From the NCBI RefSeq assembly GCF_021190915.1, contig NZ_JAIOAP010000009.1:215647-279646 (forward strand): a stretch of DNA of 64,000 nucleotides. Direction: 5' to 3'. The stretch's first letter is position 1; every line of letters starts with the position of its first letter. This stretch comes from Cohnella silvisoli (lineage in GTDB: Bacteria > Bacillota > Bacilli > Paenibacillales > Paenibacillaceae). Shown piece by piece: positions 1 to 8,525 of this stretch. The notes beneath the pieces are model-generated. The model saw only the letters and a list, made by a program, of their open reading frames with translations. It did no database searches and had not been told where the DNA came from. The position numbers and the translations under genes were made by a program.

Positions 1-21
1 ATCGATTCCCCTCTCGAATAG

Positions 22-63
22 AAAATCGGCGGCGTCCGTGTTGCGAACCTCGTGACGCCGCCG
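22..63 (-). terminator. Intrinsic terminator after the locus A binding-protein gene
   Basis: On the minus strand a perfect 10-bp stem (CGGCGGCGTC with GACGCCGCCG, arms at 54-63 and 27-36) is followed by TTTTC. It lies just past the stop codon at 71. It suggests that the solute-binding protein is the last gene of its transcript and that no permease follows it in the same operon. Confidence 0.75.
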
Positions 64-70
64 TAGATCG

Positions 71-1423
71 TTAGTTCGAAGCCGGATAATCGTCTGGATT
101 CAGCGTCCCTTTGTCTTTCTCGTAATTGCGTTCCGCTTCTTCAAGAGCCGGTTTGTAGTCTATTCCAGCCAGAATAAGCGACAAGGCTTTGTTAAGCGAA
201 TCGCGAGCAGAATTGGTCAAGCGATCTCCAACGTTGATGTTCAATTGATCTGCGGAAGATAACGCCGCTTGCGTCTCGGTCATGCCGGATAGCGAGTACT
301 CGGGATTGACGTCGGTAAATGCGGTCAAAGCCACGTTCTTGCTATAGAGTTCAAGCATTTCCTTGGACAGCATCAGACTAAGCAATTCCTTCGATTTCTC
401 CACATTGGCCGAGTTGGTATTGATACCGATTTGCTTGTCGACGCCTGCGGACATGACGATTTCTCCGTTGCGTCCCGGTATCGGGAAGAAGCCAAGTTCC
501 ATCTCTTTCGTTTTGCTGTCGACAACGCCCGGCGTCCAACTTCCCATGATGTGCATGGCCGCTTTACCGTCGATGAACTCCTGCACCGATTGATCGTACC
601 CGATGCTGAGTGCATTTTTGTTCCAGAAGCCCTTGTCTGTCATTTCTTTGAATCTCTCGAGAGCATCTTGAATCTCCGGTCCATTTATCTTAGACTTGCC
701 ATGATAAATGTCGATTTCAAAATTCGGGTTTTTTGCGAAGAACGACGTTTCCCCGATGGAAATCCACGGCCCGCCAATCGTCCACGCATCCTTGAAACCT
801 CCCACGACCGGCGTTATGCCGGCTGCCAGCAGCTTTTCGCCGAGCTGGATGAACTCATCCCATGTTTTTGGCGGCGTCAGCCCTTGTTCCGAGAAAATTT
901 TCTTGTTGTAATAAACGCCGAACGTATTCGTCTCATAAACCGCGCCGTACTGCTTGCCTTGGTAAGTGACAGCGTTCTTCGCCGTGGCATTCATGCGGGA
1001 AACCCATGGCTGTTCGGAAAGATCGACTAGATAGCCGGCTTTGGCGAATTCCTTGACAGCTTGATTAAAGATAATGTCGTCACCTTGCCCTGCAGCCAGC
1101 TTCGTCGCCAGAAGCTCGCCGTATTTATCGCCCGGCTGTTTGTTGAGTTTGATTTCCGCGTTCGGGTATTTCTCTTTGAACTTGGAGGTAACGGCGTTGA
1201 AGTAACCGTTGACGTCGTCAATCCAGTACCCGATGCTGAGCGTAAACGCTTCGTCGGATACGCCCGAGCTCGAGTCTTGAGCCGATGCGCTTGGCTCGCT
1301 TGCCGCCCCGCTAGCCGAGGGAGATGCAGATTCGGATGCCGAGTTGCCGTTGTTGCCGCCGCAAGCTGCTAAAATGGCCATCATCAAGAGGACTGCCGAG
1401 CTTAGTGCTAACCAACGTTTCAT
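71..1423 (-). CDS. Sugar ABC transporter solute-binding lipoprotein
   Basis: Family 1 extracellular solute-binding protein that captures an oligosaccharide outside the membrane for a CUT1-type importer. The sequence has a positively charged N-terminus, a hydrophobic stretch and a lipobox LAAC with the lipidated Cys at residue 21, then a low-complexity Ser/Ala/Glu linker before the folded binding domain. The ATG at 1423 is chosen because AAAGGGG lies a few bases upstream; an in-frame start at 1456 would put extra residues before the signal peptide. It is the third gene of a minus-strand group after two large putative glycosidases, 125 bp downstream of the second. A strong terminator follows directly and no permease is linked, so it may work with a permease pair encoded elsewhere. 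The ligand is unknown. Confidence 0.9.
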   Translation of the reverse strand: MKRWLALSSAVLLMMAILAACGGNNGNSASESASPSASGAASEPSASAQDSSSGVSDEAFTLSIGYWIDDVNGYFNAVTSKFKEKYPNAEIKLNKQPGDKYGELLATKLAAGQGDDIIFNQAVKEFAKAGYLVDLSEQPWVSRMNATAKNAVTYQGKQYGAVYETNTFGVYYNKKIFSEQGLTPPKTWDEFIQLGEKLLAAGITPVVGGFKDAWTIGGPWISIGETSFFAKNPNFEIDIYHGKSKINGPEIQDALERFKEMTDKGFWNKNALSIGYDQSVQEFIDGKAAMHIMGSWTPGVVDSKTKEMELGFFPIPGRNGEIVMSAGVDKQIGINTNSANVEKSKELLSLMLSKEMLELYSKNVALTAFTDVNPEYSLSGMTETQAALSSADQLNINVGDRLTNSARDSLNKALSLILAGIDYKPALEEAERNYEKDKGTLNPDDYPASN

Positions 1424-1548
1424 GGATGTGTGACCCCTTTCGTGTAGTAACCGCAAATTTTCGTTCGACCTTGCTCCTGCGAAGCTGCTTGTGATTCGTG
1501 TTCTGCACTAGTCGCGGCATCGCCTCCTTTCAGTATACAAGCCGGTCC

Positions 1549-3765
1549 TTAGTCTCCGCAGCACCACTCGGTGCATTCCCCGGGAGCGACTAAACGGCTG
1601 TTGTTCGTTCTCTTAAGATAGATTCGAAGCGACAACTCTTTCTCGCCTTCGTTGGTCAGCCGTGCAATGACCTGATCCGCCGTACGAACGATTTCAAGAG
1701 AGAGAATTCGCTCGCCCGTGCGGAAGCCTGTTATTTTCGCATGATTCCAGCCACTCGGCAGATAGGGGGCTACTTCCAACTCCGCCAACCCGTCTACGTA
1801 CCAATTTCTGATTCCGAATAATGCGTATATCATCGCGTCGGCGTTCACGCCGCTTTCCCAAGGGCGCAGCCTTCCCCAAGCCAAGCCGTGGTAACCCCTA
1901 GCCGTCGATTGCTCCGCAGATTTGTACACCTCGGCGTAAGCTCCCGCTTTTGTCGCCATATTCTTGAGTCTCGCCAACAGCGGTTCGAGCTCTCGGCAAT
2001 CGTTCTGTTTCGCGGCCGCCAGCATATACCCAGGCAAATGGCCATTTATTCCTTCCGCATAGGGAGCTGTAAAGTGCCAATCGGTCGTTTCCGCCTGAAC
2101 GAAAGCGCTCTTCCACATATCGAAGGAGCGGGACCCTTTCGACAGCAAACTGTGATTGGCGGAGAAGGCTTCTATCCAATGGGAGGTGGTAAGGACAAGA
2201 CTGTGAGCCCCCTGCAAGGGGCGATGCTCCGCACTGGCCATCTGGTAGCCGTCGTCTCCAAGAAAGTTCTTATCGAGATTTTCCAATACTTGATCTTTCA
2301 GCGCGGAGTAGTTCCCGATATCGGTCTCACTGTTCGTGCTTCTCGCTAGTTCTTCCATCGCTTCCACTGCATACACGTATAAGACGGTCGCCTCGAGAGA
2401 GCCGCTTCGCTCCTGATGGAAAAACCCTTTGTACTCCTCGCTCAAGGAACTCAGATAGGCATAGGTTTCATCCCCATGAAACCGAATCCATCCGTTGATG
2501 TCCACCGTCTGGCTTTCTAGGCAGCGAAGGAGCAGCGCCCAGTCTCTTATCGCGTACCGGGAATCCCCGGTCTGCAGCCAATACCAGTAATGCCACAGTA
2601 CGAGCCAGCTCGGAATTTCCGCTTTGCCCGGGTCGATTTGTTCCCAACGAACGTCCTCGTCTCCTTCGAACCGGTCCACGTCCTGGCGGATATTATTAAG
2701 GCCGGAATAATAGGTCTCTTTGAAACGTTGATGAAACAAAGCCGCATTCCGGTAAAAGTCGAATATCCGCGTTACCTCTTCTTTCATTCCGAGCCGAAGA
2801 AACAAGCGAACGGGACCGCAACAATCCCGAATGTAGGCGTCGGAGTAAAAAATCATGGGGGAGATAACGCCATGCGCTGACTGCTGTACTTTGCACCATA
2901 CTTTCGTCGAATCCAGAAGATCGTCGAGCCAAGGTTCCGAAGTGCTCATCGCCGCCCCCTCGCTGCCCCATTTCTTCCATCCGAGCAGAACCTCTTCAAG
3001 CGACTGCAAAGGATCAGCCGCCGAAGCCAGCTGCTCCGCAAGACGTATCCCGGTGTCGGAGCCAGCGGAAATCGTTTGGACGAACATCCTTTCGTCGCCC
3101 GCTAGCAATCCGTGCAGGCTTACGCCTAGGCATTCTTTCTCGATTACGCCATGTTCGCCGTGCAGCACCCACGTCATCGTTCGCTCAACTCCCTGATGAT
3201 CGAAGATCCGCAGTTGTTCCGCGATATACCGGTTTTCAGGTCCTGTCCATTGTTCCTTCGCAGGATCCCATGGACGATGGATTTCGTCGGGTCTTCGCCA
3301 GTTGGCCGACACATCCAGAGCGCCAATCGGCCGTTCGCCCTCGTTAGAGAACAAGTGAATGCGAACGAGCGTATTGCGATGCCATTCAGCGAAATCCACG
3401 GTCCTCCAGATCAATCCTGAAGCCGATTTAACCTCGGTGAGAAAAACGGCGGTTCCCCTTACGCGGCCGGCCCACTGCGTTTCCCACACGGTCTTCTTTC
3501 CGTCCGCCTTCACGGCCATGCCTAACGTTCCGAAATAAGACGTGGTGTGCTCTCCGCGATTATGTCCGCTTTCGTAATATGGACCCAGTACCCATCCGAG
3601 TTCATTAATCGGATTACCCCAGCCTAACACGGCCGATACGCGGCCATTGCCTAGCATGAAGACATCTTCCTTCGGCGCGTCAAGCTGCCAGACTGCTGTT
3701 TGTTCCGCAAGGGCGATCCACTTTTTCAGCCAGCTTATTCGGCCTCCTGCCTGATGAACGGTCAT
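1549..3765 (-). CDS. Putative (alpha/alpha)6-barrel glycosidase
   Basis: A 738-residue protein without signal peptide or membrane segment, so probably cytoplasmic. Its first ~270 residues look like a beta-rich domain. Residues ~290-650 are rich in helix-type Trp/Tyr/Asp patterns (for example YIRDCCGPVR, LVLWHYWYW, RFHGDETYAYL) seen in six-hairpin glycosidases, and a short beta-type C-terminal domain follows. I do not recognise the exact GH family; relatives of GH15, GH65, GH78 and GH95 share this layout. The ATG is preceded by GGGAGG. The start overlaps the stop of the upstream gene by 4 bp (ATGA), a sign of translational coupling. By context it probably trims an oligosaccharide together with its upstream neighbour. 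Substrate unknown. Confidence 0.7.
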   Translation of the reverse strand: MTVHQAGGRISWLKKWIALAEQTAVWQLDAPKEDVFMLGNGRVSAVLGWGNPINELGWVLGPYYESGHNRGEHTTSYFGTLGMAVKADGKKTVWETQWAGRVRGTAVFLTEVKSASGLIWRTVDFAEWHRNTLVRIHLFSNEGERPIGALDVSANWRRPDEIHRPWDPAKEQWTGPENRYIAEQLRIFDHQGVERTMTWVLHGEHGVIEKECLGVSLHGLLAGDERMFVQTISAGSDTGIRLAEQLASAADPLQSLEEVLLGWKKWGSEGAAMSTSEPWLDDLLDSTKVWCKVQQSAHGVISPMIFYSDAYIRDCCGPVRLFLRLGMKEEVTRIFDFYRNAALFHQRFKETYYSGLNNIRQDVDRFEGDEDVRWEQIDPGKAEIPSWLVLWHYWYWLQTGDSRYAIRDWALLLRCLESQTVDINGWIRFHGDETYAYLSSLSEEYKGFFHQERSGSLEATVLYVYAVEAMEELARSTNSETDIGNYSALKDQVLENLDKNFLGDDGYQMASAEHRPLQGAHSLVLTTSHWIEAFSANHSLLSKGSRSFDMWKSAFVQAETTDWHFTAPYAEGINGHLPGYMLAAAKQNDCRELEPLLARLKNMATKAGAYAEVYKSAEQSTARGYHGLAWGRLRPWESGVNADAMIYALFGIRNWYVDGLAELEVAPYLPSGWNHAKITGFRTGERILSLEIVRTADQVIARLTNEGEKELSLRIYLKRTNNSRLVAPGECTEWCCGD

Positions 3766-6700
3766 TGTGTTTCCTCCCCAATTGCAACCACACTCGCTCC
3801 CAGAAGACCGAGTTGCACGTCGGGTACATCCAACTGGATCGTAAAGCGGGATAGTGCCGAATCACTCCTAGCCGAAAGACGCCACACGTTCAAATAATCC
3901 CACTCCCCGTAAGCGATCGGAAGCGCGCTTTCTGCTGTCTTGTCGTAAAGCATGTCCAATTGCTTGCCAATCGCCAGCGGAATGATTGTCTGGCAGCCGT
4001 CGTCGTATTGCAGCGTTATCGAGCCGACCGTTGTCGCGGTATGCCTCGCTTCAGCCTCGTTGGCGTAGAACAGTGATACCATACGGACGCGACGACCTAC
4101 AGCAATCTCAAGGCTTGATGGATGCGGAGACGGCATTGTTTGCCTGCTATAACGTTCGGAACGTCCGTTCTCGATAATCGCGAGATTCTCGCCGCTTTCC
4201 AATACCTGAAAACTTCCCGCTTCGGTCCGGACAATCCCCGGTTCTCCTGCGAGCGAAGAAAGCGGTACGGGATACTCTTTCCACACTCTCCAAAGTGACA
4301 TTGCCCAAAGATGAGGCGCGTTGCGCATCGGAGTCAGGTCCAAGTAAACGGTCTGTCGATCCCGCAGTTCGGCCATCCGGCGTGACGTCTCCGCGTCCAC
4401 TCCCTTCAAAATCGCTTCTTGGGAGGCCGACCATAACAATTGACCTGAGGCCCAAAGTTCAACATCCGCTGCGTATAAACCTTCCGGAAAAAACTCCCTG
4501 TTTGAGAATGAAACCTCTGCCTGATGCAAACCGGGTGAGGAATCAAAACAAACCGGGCGGCTTTCACCCTGCCAACGAACCAGCCACTCCGCATCGGATG
4601 GCCAGGAAGCGCCTTTGGCCACACGCCATTCAAAGCGGAGCTTGACCTTGCCGTTAGTTTGTTGGATGGCTGACAACCCTGCAACCTCAAGCGGCTCTTG
4701 AACTTGGAACCGGAGTGGCACGTACTGGCCGGCAGGTTCCAGCAGCACGAATAAGGTTTTGTCTCCGGTGTACTCCGATGTGAGTCCGGCCAGAACGTTA
4801 TCCTTTGCCCGGAGCTCCTCCACGGCTTCTTGGGGATCCAGCGTATCAGTCACGGACTGTCCTTCCGGAATGATCCAACTAACCGCTCCTCCAGTTGAGA
4901 CGGACGTTGTTCCATCCATGAGGAAGGACTCGGGACGGTAAACAACTCTGATCTCATGGGACTTTCCTGCCGACAACTCAGTTTCCAGCCTGACACTTTC
5001 GAGACTCGGGCAGAGGAAGTATCGCAAATCCGAATCGTCTGAAGTTACCCTGGACACGGTACCCGGGACGTGATCAATGAGCCGAAGCGACCGTGCGCCG
5101 CCAACGTGCGTCACGCGGTATGTCCGCGTCACTGTGCCGTCTTCATTAGTTGTCGCGCTGTACGCTATATCGGCATAATTTGTCTTCAGTTCCGCCTCTG
5201 GCCATTCCACCGGATAACAGGGTGTCCAGACCAACGCTTCTCCTTCCTCGTCTATCGTTACACCGAACAAACCGCTGATAACCGCATAGATATACGAACC
5301 GATTGGATTACCGAAAATATAGTTATAAATGCCCGATCCATCATCCCCCATCCTTTCCGGAAAATTCCCAGGGGCATCGGTGAATACCGTTCCCGCCAGG
5401 GCGGTAGCTTCCAAAAGGCGGTAAGTACGCCGACGGTCACCGATTCGGGCATACGCCCTGGCGGCTTCCGACAGCTGGGCAGGCATAACGTTATTGTTGC
5501 CGAACAGCGGCGGCATCAGATTGCCCACTCGCATGAGCGATGGATTGTTTAGCTCGTCACAAATCCACAGATTGCGGTTGCAGTATTCAAGGGAGCTCCA
5601 TCCATACCATTCCGGCAACCCGCTATAAAGCGTCGGGAATACGAGGTCGGTGTAGTAGTGAGCCATATGCTTGACCCCTTGCAGATCGATATGGTTGTAA
5701 AAAACACCTTCTCGCTTGTTCCACAACCTCTCTTCGAGCCCTTCCCGCATTTTTACGGATATGTGCCTCCATCGCTGAGCGTCAGGGATACGACCGATTC
5801 GCTCACCCAATCTGGCCAGGCGCTCAGTCAGCCCGACAAACATTAGACTTGGCGAGGCGCCTTCACCCGGCATGCCGAGATGGTCGGCCTGATACATAAA
5901 ACTGTTGCAAAAAATGTGCCATCCGATTAATCCGTTGCCATCGAAATCCCTTGCCTCCCAGAGTTTGTCTAAAGCACGCATTAGCGGCTCCCATACGGAC
6001 TCCGCAAAAGCAAGGTCTCCTGTTGCATCGACATATTGGAGAAATTGCCATATAAAATACGGCAGTCCGTCTTCATCATCATGTTCGCATCGTTCCAGCG
6101 GTTTCCCCGAAGCCATGATGAGAGGACTCGGTCCTCGTTCGCCGAGCCCGAAAAACGTAAGCGCTCGCTTGACCCTATCCAATTGTCCGATGCCGATTGC
6201 GGCAGAAATCTGATAATTGTTCGCCCAATAGGAGGCCCACCAATGTACACCTTCCAGCCACGCCGGATCGGAGTAACTGTAGTCCAGATTCAGGAGAGCT
6301 GTCCGGAACCCACTGTCTATGACGGAAGAAGGCGTCCGAATTGTACACGCACTCAATACCTCGGCGTAATACGATTCCCCTTCCGATATAAGCCTTTCTC
6401 CGTAACCATTATCGACGACGACCGGCACCGAATTTTCAGCTCCGACAACCAGGAACACCCCTTCTTCACCAATATCCGCTACGGCGAAATGGAATACGGC
6501 TTTACCTTGCTCTACAGCGGCGTTTCCTCCGATCGATGCGACCGCAGCGGACTGTCCCTCGACTTGTTTATCCGCGAACACGACTCGTCCGCCTTTCAGT
6601 ACAACCGTATCGTCGGAAGCATCCTCATTGTCCTCGGGAAAATAGGGAGCAGAATGAGTTCTGCCGTGAACGCCAAGCCCTCCGAATTCAAACTCAATGC

Positions 6701-7133
6701 GGTCAATTCCCGCTAATTCCAGATAGGAAGACGATAGTCGGCCAAGCTTTGCTACACTCCCCCAATCCCCTGCCTGGGCAACGAGCAAGGTCCATTTGCA
6801 GTCTCCCCATGCGGGGTCCGATAGCTCATAGAGTGTTCCATGAGGAAAAAACACTGTTCGAATGGATGCGAATTCGTCCAATCTTGCCGAACGGCCATCC
6901 TTACCGTGAATGAGGAGTCGACCTTCCCCCCATTTGTGAAAATCGGGACTCATCGTATCGCTTCTATTCGTGCGCAAAAGCGCGAAACGAGGCTTATCTC
7001 CGGTTACGAGAATCGTATTTCCACGCCTTATACCTCTATTAAAGGTTCGTGTTCCCTGCTCAATCTCAATGGACGTTCCGTCTTCGGCCATCCGATACCC
7101 AGTCCTCATGCCTTGATCATCCTTCCGTTCCAT
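3762..7133 (-). CDS. Large putative six-hairpin glycosidase
   Basis: A 1123-residue protein with no signal peptide. The N-terminal ~270 residues are beta-rich. Residues ~290-680 form a likely (alpha/alpha)6 barrel, with Trp-rich stretches (GVHWWASYWANNYQ) and acidic clusters (ERCEHDDEDG, ARDFDGNGLIGWH) suited to catalysis. The remaining ~430 residues are beta-sandwich type. I could not assign a GH family. It is the first gene of a three-gene minus-strand operon and overlaps the next gene by 4 bp. Start choice is uncertain: ATG at 7133 has a weak AAAGACAG upstream, while ATG at 7109 (eight residues shorter) has GGAAGGA about 10 bp upstream. It faces the AraC-type gene at 7265 across a 131-bp shared promoter region, so that regulator probably controls it. 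Confidence 0.7.
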   Translation of the reverse strand: MERKDDQGMRTGYRMAEDGTSIEIEQGTRTFNRGIRRGNTILVTGDKPRFALLRTNRSDTMSPDFHKWGEGRLLIHGKDGRSARLDEFASIRTVFFPHGTLYELSDPAWGDCKWTLLVAQAGDWGSVAKLGRLSSSYLELAGIDRIEFEFGGLGVHGRTHSAPYFPEDNEDASDDTVVLKGGRVVFADKQVEGQSAAVASIGGNAAVEQGKAVFHFAVADIGEEGVFLVVGAENSVPVVVDNGYGERLISEGESYYAEVLSACTIRTPSSVIDSGFRTALLNLDYSYSDPAWLEGVHWWASYWANNYQISAAIGIGQLDRVKRALTFFGLGERGPSPLIMASGKPLERCEHDDEDGLPYFIWQFLQYVDATGDLAFAESVWEPLMRALDKLWEARDFDGNGLIGWHIFCNSFMYQADHLGMPGEGASPSLMFVGLTERLARLGERIGRIPDAQRWRHISVKMREGLEERLWNKREGVFYNHIDLQGVKHMAHYYTDLVFPTLYSGLPEWYGWSSLEYCNRNLWICDELNNPSLMRVGNLMPPLFGNNNVMPAQLSEAARAYARIGDRRRTYRLLEATALAGTVFTDAPGNFPERMGDDGSGIYNYIFGNPIGSYIYAVISGLFGVTIDEEGEALVWTPCYPVEWPEAELKTNYADIAYSATTNEDGTVTRTYRVTHVGGARSLRLIDHVPGTVSRVTSDDSDLRYFLCPSLESVRLETELSAGKSHEIRVVYRPESFLMDGTTSVSTGGAVSWIIPEGQSVTDTLDPQEAVEELRAKDNVLAGLTSEYTGDKTLFVLLEPAGQYVPLRFQVQEPLEVAGLSAIQQTNGKVKLRFEWRVAKGASWPSDAEWLVRWQGESRPVCFDSSPGLHQAEVSFSNREFFPEGLYAADVELWASGQLLWSASQEAILKGVDAETSRRMAELRDRQTVYLDLTPMRNAPHLWAMSLWRVWKEYPVPLSSLAGEPGIVRTEAGSFQVLESGENLAIIENGRSERYSRQTMPSPHPSSLEIAVGRRVRMVSLFYANEAEARHTATTVGSITLQYDDGCQTIIPLAIGKQLDMLYDKTAESALPIAYGEWDYLNVWRLSARSDSALSRFTIQLDVPDVQLGLLGASVVAIGEETQ

Positions 7134-7201
7134 CTGTCTTTATCATAAATTCAAGAATGCAAACCTGCATTTCATATCTTGCTGTAAGCGTCTAAACATT
7201 C

Positions 7202-7231
7202 TTGCTAACATGAAAGCGCTACACTTATAAT
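7202..7231 (+). promoter_or_regulatory. Promoter of the AraC-type gene with an embedded cre-like site
   Basis: TTGCTA (7202-7207) and TATAAT (7226-7231) are separated by 18 bp and lie about 20 bp before AAAGGAGG and the GTG at 7265. The spacer holds TGAAAGCGCTACAC (7211-7224), which keeps the AAAGCGCT core of CcpA cre sites but departs from the consensus at its last three positions. Catabolite repression of this regulator is plausible. Confidence 0.5.
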
Positions 7232-7264
7232 GAAGACAGTTCTCTCACGAAAGGAGGCGCTCCT

Positions 7265-8122
7265 GTGGCACTTGAACTCTATGGCCATAACGACAGGTCC
7301 GTATTCAGATCCAGCCGATTGCCTGAGCTGCTCTATACCGGCCAGATCGATCGGGATCCGAATTGGTCGTTTCCTGCGCATAAGCATGATAACTTGAGTG
7401 AAATAATTTACGTTAGCGAAGGAAAAGGCCGCTTCCGAATCGGAGATCGTGTTGTCCATGCCTCCAAAGGAGATATTCTTATTTATAATGCCGGCGTTTC
7501 ACACGAGGAGAAATCGGACCCCGACAATCCGTTGGTTACTTATTTTTGCGGCGTTGGCCAGTTATTCATCGTGGGAGCACCTGACGGAGCGTTGCTTCCA
7601 CCGGAAGCTTCGCCACACGTGAGAACCTATCAATACGCCGATCAAATTGAGTCGCTTATCACACAGATCTTCGAGGAATTACGCAACCAAGTTATCGGGT
7701 ATGATACAATGACGCGATATTTGCTCGCTTCCCTAATTGTGCTAATCTTCCGCATTATCAAGATCACACAGCCCGATATACAACACACGGAATCGCTGGC
7801 CGGCCGCATCAAGAATTTTCTTGACTCCAACTACACGCAGAACATGGCCCTGAGTGAAATCGCTAATCGACTTTACATCAGTCCCTATTATTTGTCTCAC
7901 CTGTTCAAACAAGAAACCGGTTTTTCGCCCGTAAATTACATCATCAACAAACGGATTGAAGAAGCTAAGGAGCTGTTGAAGGCGACAGATCAATCCGTCG
8001 TCGACATCTCCCAGCACGTTGGATACGACAATTCGAATTATTTCAGCAACTTGTTCAAGAAGATCGTCGGAGAATCTCCCAGCAAATACAGAACACGCTA
8101 TCAGCCGATAAACAACCGTTAA
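7265..8122 (+). CDS. AraC-family transcriptional regulator with cupin sensor domain
   Basis: A 285-residue one-component regulator. The N-terminal ~130 residues form an AraC-type cupin (FPAHKHDNLSEIIYVSEGKG, with His residues of the sugar-binding barrel). The C-terminal ~100 residues carry two helix-turn-helix motifs (LSEIANRLYISPYYLSHLFK; VDISQHVGYDNSNYFSNLFK). Length and domain order match sugar-responsive AraC activators. It starts at GTG with AAAGGAGG 7 bp upstream. It is transcribed away from the two large glycosidase genes and most likely activates them in response to a sugar ligand; the ligand is not known. Confidence 0.9.
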   Translation: MALELYGHNDRSVFRSSRLPELLYTGQIDRDPNWSFPAHKHDNLSEIIYVSEGKGRFRIGDRVVHASKGDILIYNAGVSHEEKSDPDNPLVTYFCGVGQLFIVGAPDGALLPPEASPHVRTYQYADQIESLITQIFEELRNQVIGYDTMTRYLLASLIVLIFRIIKITQPDIQHTESLAGRIKNFLDSNYTQNMALSEIANRLYISPYYLSHLFKQETGFSPVNYIINKRIEEAKELLKATDQSVVDISQHVGYDNSNYFSNLFKKIVGESPSKYRTRYQPINNR

Positions 8123-8369
8123 GTAGGTTAGACGGGGGATCCCCCCCCCCTAGTACCGATTTTATATCTACGACACTTGAAGCTGTTTAGTACCGATTGA
8201 TCAAGAACAACTCAATTGACAGTAGTGATCAACGAAGCTCAGGAAACTAAAAAGGAAGAACCCCACTAAAAAAGCGAGGTCCCTCTAGTCGTTAAAGTAC
8301 TTTATTTTCAATTAAAGGACTTTATTTTTTCTCACCAAAAGATGCAACCCACCGCGTTCCGCTCCGACT
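8123..8369. other. Non-coding gap with homopolymer palindrome and short direct repeats
   Basis: No gene is seen. Just after the AraC stop lies G5-AT-C10 (8134-8150), which can fold on itself. The 11-mer TAGTACCGATT occurs at 8151-8161 and 8188-8198. Two near-identical AAAG(T/G)ACTTTATTTT stretches follow around 8295-8330. Nothing ties these to a function. Confidence 0.5.
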
Positions 8370-8425
8370 TTGTAACTAAACCGTAATATTACCTTCATGT
8401 TCTCTTTACATTAAGGGGTTACAAT
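8370..8425 (+). promoter_or_regulatory. PhoP-box-like promoter, copy 1
   Basis: Four five-base half-sites are phased at exactly 11 bp: GTAAC (8372), GTAAT (8383), TTCAT (8394) and TTTAC (8405). The -10 hexamer TACAAT (8420-8425) follows. No good -35 is present, as expected for an activator-dependent promoter. Direct repeats of 11-bp period are the arrangement bound by PhoP/PhoB response regulators; assignment to PhoP is inference. A second copy lies at 62804-62859. Confidence 0.55.
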
Positions 8426-8431
8426 ACATAC

Positions 8432-8494
8432 ATGACCCCCCTTTTAATATACTTGTTGAGGCTTGCGGCCCGTTGCCGTAAGCCTCCTTTTTTT
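8432..8494 (+). ncRNA. Candidate small RNA with C-rich seed, copy 1
   Basis: The predicted transcript starts about 7 bp after TACAAT. It opens with ATGACCCCCCTTTT, continues through an A/T-rich stretch, and ends in a 12-bp hairpin (GAGGCTTGCGGC at 8458-8469 with GCCGTAAGCCTC at 8475-8486) followed by seven T. No credible reading frame fits. The sequence is conserved in a second place in the window (62866-62930) with the hairpin kept. The single-stranded CCCCCC could pair with G-rich ribosome binding sites, as known for C-rich Firmicute sRNAs such as FsrA and RsaE/RoxS. It could instead be a decayed promoter copy. Confidence 0.45.
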
Positions 8495-8525
8495 GCGCTA
8501 GTAGGCTGCTCGTAAATATATCCGA

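Noticed and set aside
431..1030. Plus-strand ORF opposite the locus A binding-protein gene
   Set aside because: It lies wholly inside a well-supported lipoprotein gene, has no ribosome binding site and no recognisable protein features.
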